Source of the DNA: CAYVBJ01 sp964449075
Lineage (GTDB): Bacteria; Bacteroidota; Rhodothermia; Balneolales; Balneolaceae
Assembly: GCA_964449075.1 (NCBI GenBank)
Contig: CAYVBJ010000002.1
Span: 101,193 to 165,192 of the forward strand
Direction: 5' to 3'
DNA: 64,000 nucleotides
Shown: in pieces, positions 62,315 to 64,000 of the stretch
Position numbering within the stretch: the stretch's first letter is position 1
How the letters are laid out: each line of letters starts with the position of its first letter
Position numbers and translations under genes: made by a program
Notes under the pieces: model-generated
Told to the model about the DNA's origin: nothing
Database searches by the model: none
The model's input: only the letters and a program-made list of their open reading frames with translations

Positions 62315-62552
62315 ATCATCATTTATTTATAGTTCTTTGTTAGTATTTTTGCCGTTGCACAACATTGGAATACCATCAACACTATTGAGGATATACTTGC
62401 TTCGTATACAAGTTTTATTCATGTTATTCTTAAAATGGTATTAGTAGATCAGATCTAATATTAAAGTAAAAACATCAGCTTACGCTAAAGAATTATAGCG
62501 AGAATACCATAAAAACCAATTTTAATTCTTAAACTTATAAATCATCATCCAT

Positions 62553-63017
62553 ATGAAAATCATCCTTTTGAAAACATTAATTTCAGGACTTTTTTTAATC
62601 ACCTTGAGTGTTCCATCCCTGGCGCAACAACCTGACATTGAACAGGAAGTTATAAATCTCTCCCAACAGAAATGGCAGTGGATGGCAGACAAGAATGTGG
62701 ACGAGCTTGAACCGCTTTTCCATGACGATGCAAGATTTGTACACATGAGCGGAACGTGGGGAAAGGCACGGGAGCTCGAAATCATTGAGACCGGGAGCAT
62801 TTGGTACAAGAATGCGGATGTCCATGAAATTGTAACAGAAACTTTTGGCGACACAGTCATCCTCTGGAACCGCATTACACTGGTGGCTGTGGTTCGGGGC
62901 AGTGAGGTGTCGAACGAGTTTACCGTTACCGAAATCTATCAGCAACATGGGGATGATTGGAAATTATTAGACCTGACATTCAGCAGTGTGCGGGATACCC
63001 ATAGCATTGAAGAGTAA
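62553..63017 (+). CDS. Exported NTF2-like (SnoaL/DUF4440) domain protein
   Basis: A 154-residue protein with a signal peptide (ending SLAQ near residue 25) and an NTF2-like domain. Residues include NLSQQKWQWMADKNVDELEP, LFHDDARFVHMSGTWGK and the C-terminal EIYQQHGDDWKLLDLTFSSV. The cone-shaped fold of this group houses ligand-binding or catalytic sites in various proteins; nothing specific is visible. It is convergent with trpF. Its last 146 bp lie in copy B of the duplication. Confidence 0.9.
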   Translation: MKIILLKTLISGLFLITLSVPSLAQQPDIEQEVINLSQQKWQWMADKNVDELEPLFHDDARFVHMSGTWGKARELEIIETGSIWYKNADVHEIVTETFGDTVILWNRITLVAVVRGSEVSNEFTVTEIYQQHGDDWKLLDLTFSSVRDTHSIEE

Positions 63018-63159
63018 TAGTTTTAGAGATAATTATGACTGGGAAAATAAAAACGGAATATTTTCTTTGAACAGATTTTATTTTTCCCATCAACAAAACG
63101 AACTACTCTGTCCAAATTAACCCGGCTAAACCCGCCTGACCGCCTCAAAAAAAGCCGCC
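62872..63159. repeat. Direct duplication, copy B (probable parent copy)
   Basis: This is the partner of 60764-61050, beginning at GCATTAC within the intact NTF2-like gene and ending inside the 3' end of trpF. Both flanking genes are complete here, so this copy is likely ancestral and copy A the relic. Confidence 0.85.
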
Positions 63160-63779
63160 AGCTTTTTCTCATCCAGCCTGCCCTCTGTGCGGACACTGCT
63201 GCAGAGATCCAGACCGAACGGCTCTACCTGTTCAACGGCCCGCTGAACATTCTCTTTATTTATCCCGCCCGCCAAAAAAATAGGAATACCGACAGTATCT
63301 CTTATTTTTCTGCTCAGTTTCCAGTTATGGATTTTCCCGGTGCCTCCCAGTACTTTTATTTCCAGGTTCGGGTTGCCGCTGTCCAAAAGAAGTGCGTCTG
63401 CAAACTCCGAGGCTCTTACAGCCTCATCTACAGACTCTTCGCTCACAACATGAATCACCTGCACCAGTTTTACACCGGGCAGTGACTTCCGTAATTCCGA
63501 ATAGCCACTCGCTTCCACACGGTCTACAAGCTGAATGACGGAGGTGTGAGTCCGCTGATGATGATCAATAATTTTGCCGGAGGTTGTCTCACTGGTAAGC
63601 AGAAATGTGGAAACCAGCGGCGGGACGGTTTTGGCAATGTCTCTGATCTGATCATCACTAATAACACCGGGGCCACTCGGCATTTTTCCTACGAGACCCA
63701 CTGCTGAAGCGCCATATTTTACAGCCATAGCTGCTTCCGCTTCACTGCCGATACAGCATATTTTAATTTTTGGGGTCAT
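63126..63779 (-). CDS. Phosphoribosylanthranilate isomerase-like protein
   Basis: A 217-residue TrpF-type TIM-barrel protein. The N-terminal catalytic Cys is in KICCIGSEAEA (family consensus KICG-T); here Gly is replaced by Cys. The Asp is in ALLLDSG, and the C-terminal phosphate site is FLAGGINKENVQ with SSVRTEGRLDEKKLAAFFE. It would convert N-(5'-phosphoribosyl)anthranilate to the CdRP intermediate of tryptophan synthesis. No other trp gene lies nearby, so a divergent role is possible. It ends convergent with the NTF2-like gene. Confidence 0.85.
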   Translation of the reverse strand: MTPKIKICCIGSEAEAAMAVKYGASAVGLVGKMPSGPGVISDDQIRDIAKTVPPLVSTFLLTSETTSGKIIDHHQRTHTSVIQLVDRVEASGYSELRKSLPGVKLVQVIHVVSEESVDEAVRASEFADALLLDSGNPNLEIKVLGGTGKIHNWKLSRKIRDTVGIPIFLAGGINKENVQRAVEQVEPFGLDLCSSVRTEGRLDEKKLAAFFEAVRRV

Positions 63780-63803
63780 GGTGGATTTTAAAGTACCGGA
63801 AGA

Positions 63804-64000
63804 CTATTTCTCAAGAATTTTTACTACAATACTGCTTGGGTAATCCGGCGTATGGTAAATGCGCTGTGTGGCATTTATGAAGTCTTCCTTTTCAGCTTTG
63901 AATATATTTGGCACATATTTTTGAGGGTTCAGGTCAAACAGGGGGAACCAGGTGCTTTGAATCTGAACCTGAATCTTATGCCCCTTTTTGAATGTGTGAT
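63804..64000 (-). CDS. CocE/NonD family hydrolase, C-terminal end only
   Basis: The last 65 codons of a gene that runs off the window. The segment HTFKKGHKIQVQIQSTWFPL, then FDLNPQKYVPNIF, ATQRIYHTPDYPSS fits the jelly-roll C-terminal domain of CocE/NonD (X-Pro dipeptidyl-peptidase-like) serine hydrolases such as glutaryl-7-ACA acylase-like enzymes. The catalytic domain is not in the window. It lies 24 bp upstream of the trpF start and in the same direction, so the two may share a transcript. Confidence 0.85.
   Translation of the reverse strand, partial: HTFKKGHKIQVQIQSTWFPLFDLNPQKYVPNIFKAEKEDFINATQRIYHTPDYPSSIVVKILEK

Noticed and set aside
1..64000. CRISPR arrays, rRNA, tRNA, transposase or integrase genes
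   Set aside because: No regularly spaced direct repeats, no recognisable RNA gene cores and no transposase or tyrosine recombinase motifs were seen when reading the window.

Overview
The window reads as chromosome of a Bacteroidota-type bacterium, probably Balneolota (Balneolaceae). The evidence is a SusC/SusD pair, a type IX secretion C-terminal sorting domain, LytS/LytTR signalling, an 800-residue FtsX/MacB-type permease, a DUF5117/DUF4953 metalloprotease, a tricorn-type protease and many lipoproteins. Shine-Dalgarno sequences are weak and several genes appear to use TTG or GTG. The phylum call is inference from gene content. I saw no rRNA, tRNA or CRISPR array.

Layout. 0-8 kb: housekeeping genes (TrmH/SpoU methyltransferase fragment, ALDH7-type dehydrogenase, DoxX, WbqC-like, NhaC-like antiporter, Pcm, fasciclin protein, Old Yellow Enzyme). 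8-13 kb: secreted zinc metalloprotease, serine hydrolase, small outer-membrane barrel. 13-17 kb: a dCTP deaminase/dUTPase-like protein, then a 1073-residue membrane-spanning BTAD/AAA/TolB-like/TPR regulator. 18-28 kb: tricorn-type protease, FG-GAP protein with a T9SS signal, SusD and SusC. 28.6-32 kb: two overlapping YceI genes convergent with a LytTR regulator/LytS kinase operon. 32-57 kb: dense in exported proteins and hydrolases, including serine beta-lactamase-like enzymes, five alpha/beta hydrolases, two amidohydrolases, an S41 protease, LolA-like proteins, kelch and propeller lipoproteins. A tightly coupled operon (CPBP protease, LolA-like protein, serine hydrolase, amidohydrolase) stands out at 42.6-46.8 kb. 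An AraC regulator, FtsX-type permease, OsmC protein and a propeller lipoprotein follow.

58-63 kb is different: an accessory, decaying segment. Small unrelated genes on the minus strand (DUF433, GNAT, DUF6624, DUF1428) are separated by imperfect palindromes or half-sites carrying a shared GTTGTGC/GCACAAC core, one complete palindrome being 131 bp. This looks like a degenerate gene-cassette (integron-type) array. The DUF433 gene has a Trp-to-TGA nonsense codon, DUF1428 is split by a one-base frameshift, and DUF6624 has lost its N-terminus and begins inside cassette-site sequence. A 287-bp direct duplication carrying the 3' ends of an NTF2-like gene and of trpF brackets part of this segment. The window ends with an intact trpF-like gene and the 3' end of a CocE/NonD hydrolase gene.

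The most interesting observations are the cassette-like array with its palindrome, the bracketing duplication, the transmembrane BTAD/AAA regulator, and the coupled exported-hydrolase operon.
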